A stretch of DNA of 64,000 nt. Origin: Apoda limacodes (lineage: Eukaryota > Arthropoda > Insecta > Lepidoptera > Limacodidae). This document shows positions 11,030 through 23,837 of the stretch, piece after piece. Location of the stretch: contig OX291558.1 of NCBI GenBank assembly GCA_946406115.1, positions 18,530,205 through 18,594,204 on the forward strand, written 5' to 3'. Under the pieces are notes generated by a model. The model was given only the letters and a program-made list of their open reading frames with translations. It was not told where the DNA came from and did no database searches. Both the position numbers and the translations under genes were made by a program. Position 1 is the first letter of the stretch; each line of letters starts with the position of its first letter.

Positions 11030-13640
11030 TACCTTGCTTGCTCATAACTATTCCTTTTTCTGTCGTCTAATCTAAAGTCAAAGTCAAAATTTTTTGAATC
11101 GTCAAAGTTATGAAATACTATTTTTTGAACCCTGCCACCCGCCCTCCAGTTCACAATGTTGTTGATTTCTACCAAAAAGAATCCGGCAAGAAACTCGATA
11201 GTTACTCTTTTAAAAAAAATCATAAAAACTACAAATACAATCAATATTTCAAATAAACATTTCAAGCCGTACAATTTGATATTATTTCCATTTTAATTTG
11301 GTTTATCTATGCATCCTGTAATTGAGCATCATCAGTCTCATGGATTTTTATCATTTACATAGTCTGAAATATTGTAGTATGCTTTTTTACAAAGTAGTTG
11401 TTTGATAAAAGATTTAAATTTACTGATTGATAGCTTTTGAATATTATTGGGAACTTTGTTGTAAAAGTGTATACATTGCCCCATAAAAGAGTTACTTATT
11501 TTGTGTAGACGTGTATAATGCACCAACACCTTATTTTACTTCAAGTATTTACTTTCTGAATGTCACTTTTCTTGCTGAAACTATTGATATTTTTATGCAC
11601 ATATAAAAGTTTTTATATATGTACTGCGACGCTAAAGTTAAAATATTTACTTCCCTAAACCTATCTCTCAGAGATATCCTAGATCCTTATTAGTAAATAG
11701 CACGGATTGCCCGTTTTTGTAACAAAAATATTGCATTTACATAAGCAACGCTACCCCACAATAAGATACCATATGTCATTAAACTATGGAAATAGCTAAA
11801 ATATTTGCAGTGTCGAAATCGGTCAATTGTCTTATTTTCTTGATCGCATACACAGTAGAGCTAAGTTTTTTGGCTGGGTTATGAATATGAGGACCCCATT
11901 GAAGTTTGGAGTCCAGCGTTATGCCAAGAAAGACTGTTGAATTAACAAGTTCTAATTGATCGCCATTAATATTAATACATGTTTGTATCTAACTAACATT
12001 TGGTAATGTAAATTTAGCACATTTGTTTTTTTTCTCATAAGTTAGAAATTATTAGCGTAAAACCAATTTACAATTTTAGAAATGGCATTATTTCATTCAT
12101 CATAACATGTCTGTCGTTTCTTAGCTTTAAAAAGTAAAGAGGTGTCATCAGCAAATAAAACAATGTCATGGTTTTTAAGGTGATATGGGAGATCATTAAT
12201 ATAAATAAGACATAGGAAAGACCTTAAATTGAGCCCGGAGGGACTCCCATAGTGACTACTAATCCAAGAGATCTTTCACCGTTAACATCTATTTTCTGTA
12301 CTCTGCTACTCATGCAGGAGGTCAAAAGGTCGAGAGCTTTGCCTCTTATACCATAGTGATGTAGCTTCCTGATGAGATTTTCATGTTGGACACAGTCAAA
12401 AGCCTTAGATTAATCACAAAACACTTCAAAAGCATCATGCGAATCCTCCCAGGCGTTAAATATATTTTTTAATAGTGCCACTCCTACATCGGTTGAAGAA
12501 CGGCTTTTCATAAAGCAAAACTGTTTACTACTGAGAAGGTCATCAATACAGAAATTTATATTAACTTAAAATTTGACAAAGTATTATTTTTTAAAAAACT
12601 TTACTAAGTACAGGTAGTATTGAAATAAGCCAAAAAATATTAGGATCTGTTGAACTACCTGATTTATAAGGAGGTATATCTTGGCTAAGTTTCATCTCAT
12701 CAGGAAACACACCACTATCAACGCAACTATTAAAAATTAAGGCTCAGGGTTCCGCTATAACGTGAATTATTGAGTTTATAGTTTTTACAGAAAGTCCCCA
12801 AAGGTCTGTGGTGTTTTTTTATTTCTAATGTTTTAAATGTATTTATGATATCCGTAGGATTAATGTTTTTAAATGCAAAGGGAACTTTACATTCAGGAAC
12901 ATTAGTTTTAATTATTTTTTCTGCTAAAATTGGACTTGAGTTAAGATGTTCAGTTGTTTTGAATAGAATATTGCTAAAAGAATTTCAAAGGCAACTGCTA
13001 CCTCAGATATTGTATTATTTCATCTACAATCAACTCAAAGTACTGACAAGAATTCCTAGCTTTACCAGTTTCATTATTTATTATGTTTCATGTAGTTCTT
13101 ATTTTATTTGTTAAATTTTTTACTCTATGGCTGAGGTGAATTGATTTTGCATCAAGACATAATTTTTTAAAGGTTTCCGAGTTTTTTTTAAATATTCCCT
13201 AAATATTTGGCTATTATTATATGTTCTTTCTTTATATAAATCATACAGTTTACGCCTACTTTTATGAATACCGGGGGTAGCCCACTCACTAAAACTAAAG
13301 CGACTGGAAATAAGTTTCTTTTTTGCAGTAAATATTTTATTATACTCTGTAGTAATAGTGTCAAGAACAGTATTGTACATATCATTTGGGTCGCCATTAT
13401 AAAGCAAATCTGGAAGTTTATGCATTAAATTAGATTCAACTGATTCAATCCGTTTAGTTGTTATTGGTTTAAATTTAATTTCCTTTTTAGTAATACTATT
13501 CTATCTTTCTAAAACCAGTAACTATCCACAATGATCTGAATTTAGATTGCTAATAATTGATAGTTAATTGGTTATAAAAGTCAGTTAATATATTTTCGAT
13601 GCAAGTGGCACTAGACACAGCAATTCTAGTTGGTTATTAC
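11030..13640 (-). pseudogene. second degenerate Jockey-type LINE
   Basis: Minus-strand fragments in LINE order: SDHCG and an ATCIENILTDF-like block near 13.6 kb, then FSFSEWATPGIHKSRRKLYD (13.1-13.4 kb). RT motifs follow: IYINDLPYHLKNHDI, LFADDTSLF (about 12.12-12.2 kb) and NSTVFLGITLDSKLQWGPH (11.87-11.95 kb). The C-terminal FYNKVPNNIQKLSISKFKSF is at 11.34-11.53 kb and a 3' UTR follows to about 11.03 kb. Many stops and indels. Sequence differs from the LINE at 5.4-7.7 kb, so it is another family. Confidence 0.8.
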
Positions 13641-13954
13641 AAATTACGGTAATTCTTTACTTTCCAAGAACGTGATATTTTCACGTAATAAAAATTTCTA
13701 TTGATAGAATACCACATTTATATACAAAGATGAAAATCAGAAACTCTCGGAGGACACTAGTTTTTTCGGAAAATAAATAAATTCATTTCATACAAAATCA
13801 GCCATTACACAACAATAAATATCTACAAAAACAAAACGCATGAGAGAAGAAAATAACAAAAACATAACATGTTGCCAGTATTCAACAATCGAGTATTTAC
13901 TCTGTAAAGTAATAATCGATAAAAAAAATCTAAGTAAAATTTTAAGAACTACTC

Positions 13955-14420
13955 CACTCCCACTCCTACTAGCCAAGCGGAGCACATGAAAATTAGGGCG
14001 CGAAGCCGAGCGGAGCGTGCCGCGGCAGCGGCCGGCGAGCGCCAGAACCAATTTCTACTTATTAAGTATAGTCACGGCGACCCACTTTAGAATATGAAAA
14101 CATGCGCGCGAGGCCAAGCAGAGCACATGAAAATTAGCGCGCGAAGCCAAGCGGAGCGTGCCGCGGCAGCGACCGGCGAGCGCCAGAACCAATTTCTACT
14201 TATTTAGTATAGTCACGGCGACCCACTTTGAACATGAAAACTTGCGCGAGAAGCCAAGCTAAGCGTGCCGCGGCAGCGGCCGGCGAGCGCCAGAACCAAT
14301 TTCTACTTGACTTTTGACTTGACTGTGCGCAAAGTCAAGCGGAGCACATGAAATATAGCGCGCGAAGCCGAGCGGAGCGTGCTGCGGCAGCGGCCGGCGA
14401 GCGCCAGAAACAAATTGTAC
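13955..14420. repeat. GC-rich tandem repeat, about four degraded copies
   Basis: gcggcagcggccggcgagcg recurs in copies centred near 14021, 14162, 14269 and 14383 (spacing 141, 107, 114), accompanied by gaagccgagcggagcgtg and cagaaccaatttctact. Its GC content stands out sharply from the AT-rich surroundings. Confidence 0.85.
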
Positions 14421-14638
14421 CTGTGTCACTCACATCAATTAACCAGTGTCTACCATTTATTTATTTACAAATCAAGTGACATTGACAACGTCACAATGCA
14501 TGTTTTCTTTTTTGGTTTAGACCGCTAGCAATGACAGATATTATCCGTAATCTTTTGACAGCATGGCGCGTGAGGGTGGTATAGCTTTTTACATTTACGT
14601 GGTGCGCTCATTGATATTTATACCTACTACTAAAGTCA

Positions 14639-17012
14639 CTGACCTCTACTACTACCCACTGAACTGGCTTTTCTATACAATAGACAGCTAGTTTTGTGTG
14701 TCAATTTGAAACGCCACCTCGAAAGTCACAGAGAACTAATTTTGACGTATATTGTACATGGCTGTCTTGGTAGATTGAAAACATCACAATTTTTTTGCTG
14801 AATTTAACTTAATTTGTCGGTGTTTTAGTGAGTTTTTAGATTTTTTTATGTAATAATGAGTTTACAAATATGAGGAAATGTGTCTTATCAAAACGTAGCT
14901 ACAAAAACGGGAGTAACACGTAGTTTCACAGGTACGTGCATTTAGTGTTTGTTTTTATTCAAAATAGATGTAAAATTTATATGTCAACCATCTCATTCAA
15001 TCAGAAATTGATATTGCAATATTATATTAGCAGTTCAATATTGAATTTCGGTTAAATTTATATTTATTTGTGCTCTTTAGAATTTGCTAGTGATTCAAAG
15101 AGGTCATAATTTTAATATCGATATTTAGAAATTTGGCCAATATGGACATGGAAATTGTTATATTTAGAATGTTCTAAGTCTTTCGATACTGGCATGCCTT
15201 TGACTTCGAAAGCAGGTTTCTGATTTCCCAAGTCCTAAGGGAGGGATGGGTATGGTTTAATATTTTTTTTATTTTTGTAGATTTCCAACAAACTTAAAGA
15301 AGAGGAGTATATAGTTACATAATATTGAACTTTGAACATAATATTGAAGCCTTGAACTCGACTCCAAAGGAAAAAGATTTTCTTTGCCCTAAACATTTCA
15401 CTGCTAAATGTCTTTTCAAATATTGCAACAGAACTACATTGAAGTTGGGCAGTGTTCCAACAATATTTACAGGATTGTTTTAAGGTTAGTTTTAAATTTG
15501 ACCTAATCAATATGGGGCTGAATTATATTAGTCTAGCAGCAAGTGGCACGTTTATTGCTTCATAAATTAAAATGATCTATTATATTATCTATTATATCTA
15601 TTAGATCTATTATAATAATCAAACACTCCTGGTATTAAACCTTTTAATTAACTAATAATAACAATAATAATAATATATTTTCTTCTAAGACTAATCTTTA
15701 GGGAGTCATAAACAAAGAGAGATTATTTCTATGTATGTATATTTATATTGTATTTCTTACTTCTATGAAGATTTCGTAAGTTTATAAAATTGATGTACTA
15801 GGACTTTATAAGTCACTAGGAACTCCTATACAACTGTATCTAATTAACTAATGTAATTAAACCAAATAGGTAATTCAAATTACGTCTGTTAGGTATATTG
15901 CTTTTAGCATAATAAGTGTAAGTAAACCTAATAGATCATAATAATTGTGTAATTTTTTCCAGGCCCAAATTCTTGCGAAGAGCTTGAAATAACTGACAGT
16001 GAAAGTGACAAAGTGTCCAGAGGAAAAAATGTGGCTCACAGCGTGCAATTTTTGTTAATTTAATATATATACATATTATTATGAAATACATAACTTGAAA
16101 AAAAACATTTTTCTAAGTAGCAAAAAGTGCTATCATATTATAACTTCGCAGGTAGGTATAAAATATGATATTAAATTATCCTATAAAAAATGAATTAGAT
16201 GTGCATTTAATGCGAATTTTATTTTTAATTGACTGGACTAGTAGTAGACTTATATACCCGCTTAGATAGTGTATTCGACACACCAATGGGCACTAGCTAT
16301 TGAGAGCCTGTCGAGGTTTTCTCTAAGGACTATAGTCCTATAGTATATGGAATTCTTCAAGAAGATAGTGATTAGATTTTCAAATAATCTGCAACGCGCG
16401 AGTAATTCTCCTGTATTTCAAGTGTCAATAGGCTACAGTAACCGCTTAACATCAGTTGGACCGTAAGCTGGTTTGGTTATATATAAAAAAAAGGGGGTTG
16501 CGATCAGACCCATTCCATTCGACAGGCAGTATACAAAAATCCGTTGAAGTTACAATATCTAAAGTGCCGGGTTTAAATTGAAAGATTTTTATGAAAAACG
16601 CGATTTTTTTCTGCACGATTACAATACTTCCTTCACTACATAGGAGTTCGAAACAAAAATATGGTCCAGGTTGGACCCCGTCAAATGGTTCGATCAAATC
16701 GAATGGTATCATCGAGAATTCTCTCCAACACAGTTTTTTTAGTAAATAATCTTAAGCTAGTGGTAAGTAGCAACACTATTGAATGTTCTTAAAAACCACC
16801 AAAGAGTTTTTCAGTTGTTTTTAGGTTGAAAAACTGTATTTCTAAAATATTATATATCGATATATATCATAGATATAATGTCTACTTGCGGACATCACTA
16901 ATTTTAGTTCTATAGACTTTCGTATCTGCCTATAGCGCTAAAATGGCGTTATTCAAGTAGGCACAAAAAACGTTTGACAGCATCCAGGCCAGTGGGTAGT
17001 AGTAGAGGTCAG
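14639..17012 (+). mobile_element. candidate P-type DNA transposon remnant with THAP domain
   Basis: Matching 23-base inverted sequences, tgacctctactactacccac plus flanks, sit at 14639-14661 and 16990-17012. Between them the plus strand carries THAP zinc-finger remnants. About 14872-14932 reads MRKCVLSKRSYKNG then an in-frame stop and FHR before gtacgt. At about 15355-15483 come FLCPKHFTAKCLFKY and LKLGSVPTIF, the second half of a THAP domain with its C-x2-H and PTIF box. At 15963-16062, after ttttttccag, a short frame PNSCEELEITDSESDKVS runs to a stop. THAP domains are typical of P-type transposases. No catalytic domain was found. The inverted sequence could also belong to a widespread short repeat. 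Confidence 0.45.
16285..16495 (+). mobile_element. LINE 3' tail fragment
   Basis: Plus-strand tail like 9785-10075: cgaggttttctctaaggac, then aaccgcttaacatcag and ggaccgtaagctggtttgg with a terminal A-rich run. Confidence 0.6.
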
Positions 17013-17279
17013 AGACTAAATTACAACAAGGCTTAACGGGGTAACTTAACGCAACTTGGTGGCTTAGCGGGATCATTTTATTTAAGTTTTTCATTATATA
17101 TTTTTTTGTATAAAAAAATAATCATGTTAAAGACAAAATTCGTCACCGTCGTCAAAAGACATTCGTTATCCTAATCTATATTCTTGATTTTCCCTCCCAT
17201 TTCAATTTAGGCACTATATTTCCTTCCGCATTATATAATAGAATTTATTTAGTACACTGCTACTATAACAGGACAGGTT

Positions 17280-18170
17280 AAAGCAGTAGTGCCCTGTTAC
17301 CGAATGCACCGGCTAGGTGCTCAGAAGGAGGAGAAAAGATAGAGGGAGTTCAAAGGCGAGTAAAGAAACACTTTTCAAGGGTAAGGCAGGTTATATTAGT
17401 ATACTCTTTCATTATATAGTAACAGCTTTTAATGCTCAATATCCTAATCACATAGGGTGATTCTTAACACTTAAATATCTAGATCACAGCTACCTCATTC
17501 ACAATCAGATAGGACTACCTAAATAAAAAGAAAGATAGCCAAACGCAAGCCTGCCTACACAGATTTTAAGTGTAGTTTTTAAAGCTTTTATTAGGAAACT
17601 AGTACACTCAGGTCTCTTCGGCCTAGCGCCCGATTCGATGTCTTGCTCGCTGTAGGCACCTCTTAGGTCAGCACCGCCGTAGAAAGAAGACGCGGTCGGG
17701 ACTGATTTTACGTGGCCTAACAGCGTGTGGTGAGTAGTGAATATACCGCCCGTGGCAGGCACAAGGTACGGCCGCACGTGGCTAGCACAGTGCAAGACCG
17801 CACGTGAACGTAGCTCGCCAGTAGCTTCGGCGTAGAGCAGGTCGCCCCGTGACCTTCATGTGTAGCGGTGTTCAAGATAGCACCCCTACTGCACAGGCCG
17901 AAGGTTTGGAGTCAAGGAGACTCCGGGCAGCCCGAGGATTTGGAGTTTAGTAGACTCCGGCCTTCCCCAGTAAAAGAACAGCAAAGCAGCTGCCGTGCGC
18001 CGTCGTTAGACAACAAACGTGCACCCACATACAAAGACGTCTTCTCACGGACCTCAGTTTAGGCGTAGAGCCGTAGTAAAGCAATATATATACGTAGTAT
18101 ATATATACTAAGAACCGTACTGTCAAGGAGAAAGAGAAATGGATTAGCGACTTACCAATAACTCACAAAA
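17280..18170. other. GC-richer block of unknown origin with paired hairpins
   Basis: About 17.6-18.06 kb is markedly richer in GC than its surroundings and holds frames on both strands (17505-17795 minus, 17868-18062 plus) without a family I recognise. Two similar hairpins lie in tandem: GGAGTC/GACTCC at 17908-17924 and GGAGT/ACTCC at 17942-17958. A near-palindrome of TATATATAC type is at about 18083-18110. It may be part of an LTR or other mobile element. Confidence 0.35.
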
Positions 18171-18545
18171 CACAGAACGAGAGAAACAAATATACAAAAT
18201 TACCGAGGACGGTTTTCTTTTATAGCATAGAAGTAGATATGCAGCAATTTGTAATTTAATAATAGAATCCGTGAAAATAATTATCAACAGAATTTTTTCA
18301 CGACTACGTCAAGTATCTACGTAAAGTGAACTGTTTTGACTTAGCAATGTCAAACATCTAGAGATTCTTTGATCTCTAAATTTAAATTACCACAGTGGTA
18401 ATGGACCTAAGAGCGAATGCCCAGAAACTTCTATCGTTTCCTACATCATCCGGTCCTTTACCGGAGACGGACCACCGGATACGGTCGTTCCGTTATACTT
18501 TAAATAAAAGATAAACATATTTCCCTTGCACACATAAAATTTTTA

Positions 18546-18645
18546 AGGGTCGGGTGATGCCCCTAGTGATGACCGCTTACCATCAGGCGGACCGTATGCT
18601 TGTTTGCTATCTTAGTGGTATAAAAAAAATACTTACATAAATTAG
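18546..18645 (+). mobile_element. LINE 3' tail fragment
   Basis: gaccgcttaccatcaggcgg, then accgtatgcttgtttgctat, cttagtgg and an A-run, the common tail of the LINE family at 5390-7700. Confidence 0.65.
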
Positions 18646-18945
18646 TTCTCAGTAAGTGAATTGTTAAATTGTTATAGAATTGAAATAAAGATCTTAAACC
18701 AGAAGTAAGGAAAAAATATTATTATTTTTTCATAGTCTCAATGGTTAAAATTAGAATGCACAACTTGTAAAAAAATCATCTCGCAGCTTTAAATAACTTG
18801 ATCCGCTCAGGAAGCATCCTACTACTCGCTACATTCGTGATTCAACTATGGAAAGCATAGTTTCTATAGATTCGACTTAGGTCCTCACATGAAATTTGCC
18901 CTTTTACTTTTTTTTTACTTTTGTTTACTATTAACTAATAAAGTA

Positions 18946-19068
18946 TAAGGCTGGGTTGCACCAACTAACTTTGACGTTAACCAGCCGGCAGAAATGGAAG
19001 ATTGTATGCATAGGCACCTTTTTTAACTTAACCGGCCCGTTAAAGTTAGTTGGTGCAACTCAGCCTAA
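18946..19068. mobile_element. PIF/Harbinger-like MITE with TAA target duplication
   Basis: The ends GGCTGGGTTGCACCAACTAA (18949) and, inverted, TTAGTTGGTGCAACTCAGCC (to 19065) flank a 70-base core. TAA stands on both outer sides (18946-18948 and 19066-19068), the three-base duplication typical of PIF/Harbinger elements. Confidence 0.8.
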
Positions 19069-19227
19069 GAGTTAAAATAAAATTTAAATTTGGGACTAAC
19101 ACAAAATACCTTTAGGTCTCCGTATAACTTCCGTAATATTTTTATAGCCATGTAGTATGCACCGTTCTGATGCATGGTAAGTCGTGCATTGGGTATCTGC
19201 AGTCGGTTAAGATCGAGCGCAAATTAC

Positions 19228-19339
19228 GAGAAATTTCCGATAGAAAAATTCATTCCATGCACACATTTTGTATTTGACCCCGCACACTGACAGAAAATTT
19301 CATGTGACGAAACGAGACTTTTTCTATCGGAAATTTCTC
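19228..19339. repeat. hairpin element with 21-base arms
   Basis: GAGAAATTTCCGATAGAAAA on the left and its inverse TTTTCTATCGGAAATTTCTC on the right, separated by about 70 bases. Probably a small MITE. Confidence 0.75.
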
Positions 19340-19569
19340 CGTAGTATGCGGCTAGCCTAACTCTATTTGATCTAGTATTATACGTTACATAACAAAATAC
19401 ATAAATTTATATCGATGTAACGGTTAGTATATTAATTTTTTTTAATAAAGGTCTACAAATCTCTTTAGGCATTTTAATTCTAACACAGCATTTGTCTATA
19501 CTATTCTATGTATTCATTCCTTTTACTAACACCAAACCTTAAAATAATAATAACCAAATTTCCTTCGAT

Positions 19570-19880
19570 AAACCTGATATTTATTTACTACACCGAATTG
19601 CATGTCGAGCTACGATGACGTCAAGACTTAACGAAAATTTAATAAAAACCGAAAAAGATGAACAAATAAAGTATATTGACCTGGCACATGAGATTACCGC
19701 TATGTGGGAGGTTGACTCCACAATTATTGATCCAATAATAATAACTGCAAATGGGCTTATACCTAAAAATCTTGACTTTTACCTTAAAAAGTTATCTTTA
19801 GATTCATGAGTAAGAACAAAAATGCAGAAGGTAAGTCCTGCTCGATACAGTCGATACAGGACGATTCCTCTGCCTTGAGG
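19570..19880 (+). pseudogene. LINE ORF2 C-terminal fragment
   Basis: The frame 19615-19809 reads KYIDLAHEITAMWEVDSTII and GLIPKNLDFYLKKLSL. This is the 'V..T...PII...GLIPK.L...L..L' ending common to many insect non-LTR retrotransposon proteins. The frame is interrupted upstream. Confidence 0.55.
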
Positions 19881-20004
19881 CTTGTCTCCGTAATTTCACT
19901 TAAAGTTGTAAAAAATTCAAGCTTTTAAATCAATGCAATAAAAAATATGCCCGAAACACGGTTTATTAGTTGCATATTGTGACACAAATAAATCAAAACC
20001 TATG

Positions 20005-20235
20005 GGCTACTTCCCGTTGACCTAGGATCATGAGATTTGGCAAGAAACTATGCCATGTAGCACACATAAAAGAAAAAAATCTAAAAATCGTTAATTTGTT
20101 GTAACATCACTAAAAAATGTTTTTTTTTGCGATCATGAACTTATTTGCAGTTGGTAAACTAACCGTGAATTCTTACTCTGTCTTGAGGCTTGTCTCCGTA
20201 ATTGGCCTGGATGGTATTTCTCCTGCTGATGAAGA
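20005..20235. repeat. dispersed lepidopteran repeat fragment
   Basis: cccgttgacctaggatcatg followed by agatttggcaa is a phrase I know from repeats in many moth genomes. The 24-base ttgaggcttgtctccgtaat core occurs both at about 19877 and 20193. Confidence 0.4.
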
Positions 20236-20239
20236 AATA

Positions 20240-21780
20240 TAAAAAGATAAAGTGTTAATTTTAAACGTATAATAATATCAATTTAGTTGTTGTATAAAAT
20301 TAATATTGTAATTATAAGTCCGAATATATTTATGAATCTTCTAGATTCTGGATCTACTAGTCGGATTTGAAAAAATCTTTTCGCATTTGATAGCTAAATC
20401 CTTGAGAAAGAATATGCTATATATGCTTACATAGGCTGTTCAACATCATGCTACGAATTTTATAGATAATTAGAAATCAGAACCTTCTCCTTTCTTTGAA
20501 GTCGGTTAAAAATTGTGCTACATGTGTAAATACTTCATATTAGATTCTAAAAATAAATAAAAACAAAAAATTATTTAATGTGTCTCTATGATGTGATTTT
20601 ACATTGGCCTTGACCAGAAAGCCAGGTATTATAGAGCCCAGTTTATAATAATTATTTTTATGATATATTTTGAGAGCTCTAGACTTACTGCTATTAATTA
20701 TACTGTAGCTCCAGCTAGCTGGCGAGAACATTTGAAATTCCAAGCAGAACTAAGTTAAAAAAACCGGTAACCGCTCATAATAGATAAAAAAGTAAAAAAA
20801 CTATATAAAAATTTTACTCAGCCTAATCCCTTTATTTTGACGGTTTTATGATTCAAAATTTGCTTTTGCTATTAAAAACTTTTAGGCATTTTTTAAATTT
20901 AAAGCATTAGAACTAAGGTGTGTGTGTGCTGCTCATAATTGATAAAAAAGTAAAACACTGTATGAATAGTCTAAAATAGAGTTCTAAAAATAATCCAAAA
21001 CGATTTGAGTTATATGGACTCTTTGCCACCGTAATGCAGTAATGTCCCCGATTAACAATGATGAAGATAAAATGTTTTAGATTTTAAAACCATATCTTTT
21101 CAGATATTGCAGCTACGCTTTTCAAAGAGGTAGGTAGTACTATATATCAAGACACAGACACAGATACGAGTTTTCATATTATACAAAACTTCCTAATTTT
21201 GAAGAAGTTCTTCTTAGTGAATTAATAAAGAGGCAATCAGAGCAAATCAGCGATGATTAATAGCGTCTAACTCCCAATCAGTCATTGTTACCTTGGTCGC
21301 GAACAGATCTACTGTAATTGTATACTACTATAACTATTTAATAATCTGCTACGTAATAAATATTCACATTCAAACTCTTAATTTGTAATATTCCGTATTA
21401 CGTATAAAATAGTATAATTACCAATTCAAAATAAAACAAATGGGATTTTATTACAAAAAAACATAGCTACTTTCCCTTTAAACAAACAGTACGTAGACAG
21501 TGCATATAATACACATTGTGTTGATAAAAGTCTCTTAAGTCTAATGTACAGCCTAAATAATAATATGGTATTCCTTTTCTAAGGTTAAAAACCTTTAATT
21601 TAATTAAAATCAAATCATTATAAACAGGATTTAATCTTTAGATTTTTGAAGGCGTATTTGCGCCACTTGGTACTGGTTGGGTAACCTCACTTACGACAGT
21701 TACTTCTTCCCATGGACATGCTAGCATTTCTCATCATCTTAAAGGATATGGGCAGAATACCAATTTGTAAGGATTGAGGT
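20240..21780. other. intergenic DNA, no gene recognised
   Basis: AT-rich, with only scattered repeat scraps such as the gaagtcggtta motif near 20498. No supported exon. Confidence 0.4.
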
Positions 21781-21785
21781 AATTA

Positions 21786-22450
21786 ATTTTTTGAAGTGAA
21801 AACTTCTTAAGCGACGTTGTGCACTTTTTTGGTATGGGTAAAAAATGATAAACTCGCGTCAGGTCACGTGTCCTGATCGTGAAAATGCGTAAGACGGATG
21901 GAGAGTAGCCAGCTGGCGCGGCGTAGGAGAGGGAGTATCCCCCTCTCTTTCTACGGCGCGGCGAAAATGTATGCCTACGCCTGCTGTTTCGTTTAGGCGG
22001 CGCAGGGCGCTTGCGCGAATGGTCGTGTGTGTTTATGTTACAGCGAGCTACGCGCATCCATGGATGGTGACAGCTGATGGCTCGACCGTCTGTGTAGTGG
22101 CCATACTGCTGTGTATTCGTAAAATTCGTGTATATAAAGTGTTTAAAATATGGAAATTGAACAAAGTGCATCTTTGTCTTTGTAAAATACGGAAACCGTA
22201 ATGCCACGCCTATTATAATTTTTATTTTTAGTATTCGCGATTATGAGTAGTACAGGGAGGTTGGATATGGAATTTTAATTCTATGACAGATTGCGATGTC
22301 AAATATACTACGTCAAAAAAGTAAATAAACAAAATTATTATTTCTTGACAATGTCAAAGACATGTCTTGTGACATATTTGAGTGTTAAGCGCGAATCGTA
22401 TGTAAAGGTTTTCACTGCTGCCGGCACTCCCGGAGTGCAACTCGTTCTTT
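21786..22450 (+). mobile_element. dispersed element, long copy (inverted short copy at 33430-33810)
   Basis: Ends tttttgaagtgaaaacttct and, on the right, gttttcactgctgccggcac with an actcccggagtgcaactcg palindrome. The outer parts match the reverse complement of 33430-33810 nearly base for base. This copy has about 300 extra bases (roughly 21897-22190), GC-rich, between cgtaagacgg and aaatacgg; the other copy passes directly through. A frame of 157 codons on the minus strand (21734-22207) spans it but shows no known domain. Confidence 0.6.
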
Positions 22451-23837
22451 TTTGAATAACACAATGACCAATAACCGAATTAAGTAATTATGTGGGTTGG
22501 AAATACATACAAGGAACAGAGAAAAGTATATTCTATTTGCGTTATGTGTGATATCGACGACTAATGTAAGAACGCAAATGTCTTATATATCGGGACTTTC
22601 CCTGGTGGGTTTCCTAACTGTAGATTGTTTTTTTAAGGACTTGGATACTTACGATGTACTTATACTACAAAATGTTGCCTGCAATGTAATATTTTACTTT
22701 CCTCTTGTTAGTGGCGTAACTATAGGCTGGAAGGGCTGGCCGACGACCCGAGAGGGCCCCGGCCCAAGAGTCTGCAAGCTCAGAAACCTAACCTAACATT
22801 TTTAACAAAGTTTTATACCTAAATACTTAAAAAATATTATGTTTTTAAGTATTTAACATCAATTAAAGTGTTATACAACTAAAGACCATTTACAAATTTA
22901 AACTCATCACTAAGCATTCAACGCATTTAAAACAAAAAGCTGTCGATTAATTTTAGAACGCATCCATTGGTTGCTTAATTTTCTGTCGCGCTACATTGGT
23001 GACGCGGGCGAGTTAGTGACGGTGCAGTCATGGAATTCCATTATTTTTTCCAAGAAAGTACTTTTTTCATGGCGCTGCCGCTGGGGCGTGCAAACAACGC
23101 TTTCAGTGTTATAAGTTATGTAATAAGTGTTATGTGTTGTAAGTTAACAAGTATAAATTTCTTAAAAAAAATCATTAAAAAAACTTCAGTATTTGAAGTG
23201 TAAAACAGGTATTAAATGGGTTAAAATACTATTTGAGGCCTATAAAAACGTCCCTTGTACATAACTTTTTCACACATAATTTTTTACTTTTTTGGAAAAT
23301 TCTCCAAAAAACAATATTATTTTATAATTCAGAATGACTTATGCATAATAATATTTGGGCTCAAAATAAAAAAAAAACTATTTTTCGGTAAGGCAGGTAC
23401 TTTATTTTTGAGGGCTCATGAGGACTAGTAACGCAGTGGTAATTTGAGTACCAAATGAAACATTTTTGTGATAAAAAGCTATTAAAAAGGGAAATTCATA
23501 ATTAACATTGGAGCCCGGTTTAGAACTAACGTAAAATTACTAAAAAAATATTTCGAGATATCTACAATTTTGTAAAAGTGTTTATAAATTTCCATCTCTA
23601 TTTTAGGCACTAAAAAGTATTTTTGCCCAAATATATGTTTATGAACTATGTATATAAAATTATAAAATCCTTAATAATAATGATTCCTAAATTAATAAAA
23701 TTATTTACGTTCGAATAATGCATTAGAGTGGGCGGCGCTTGGTGATACGGGTCTACTATTTTCTATAGGTTAGGTAGGTTAAAATTAAAATTAAAAATAA
23801 AAGAACAAGTAAATTAAATACAAAATATAACTAAGTA
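22451..23837. other. region 3' of the serine protease homologue, nothing recognised
   Basis: It must include the 3' UTR of the protease homologue (stop at 23838-23840). A gtggcgtaactataggctgg phrase near 22712 looks like a repeat scrap. Confidence 0.4.
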
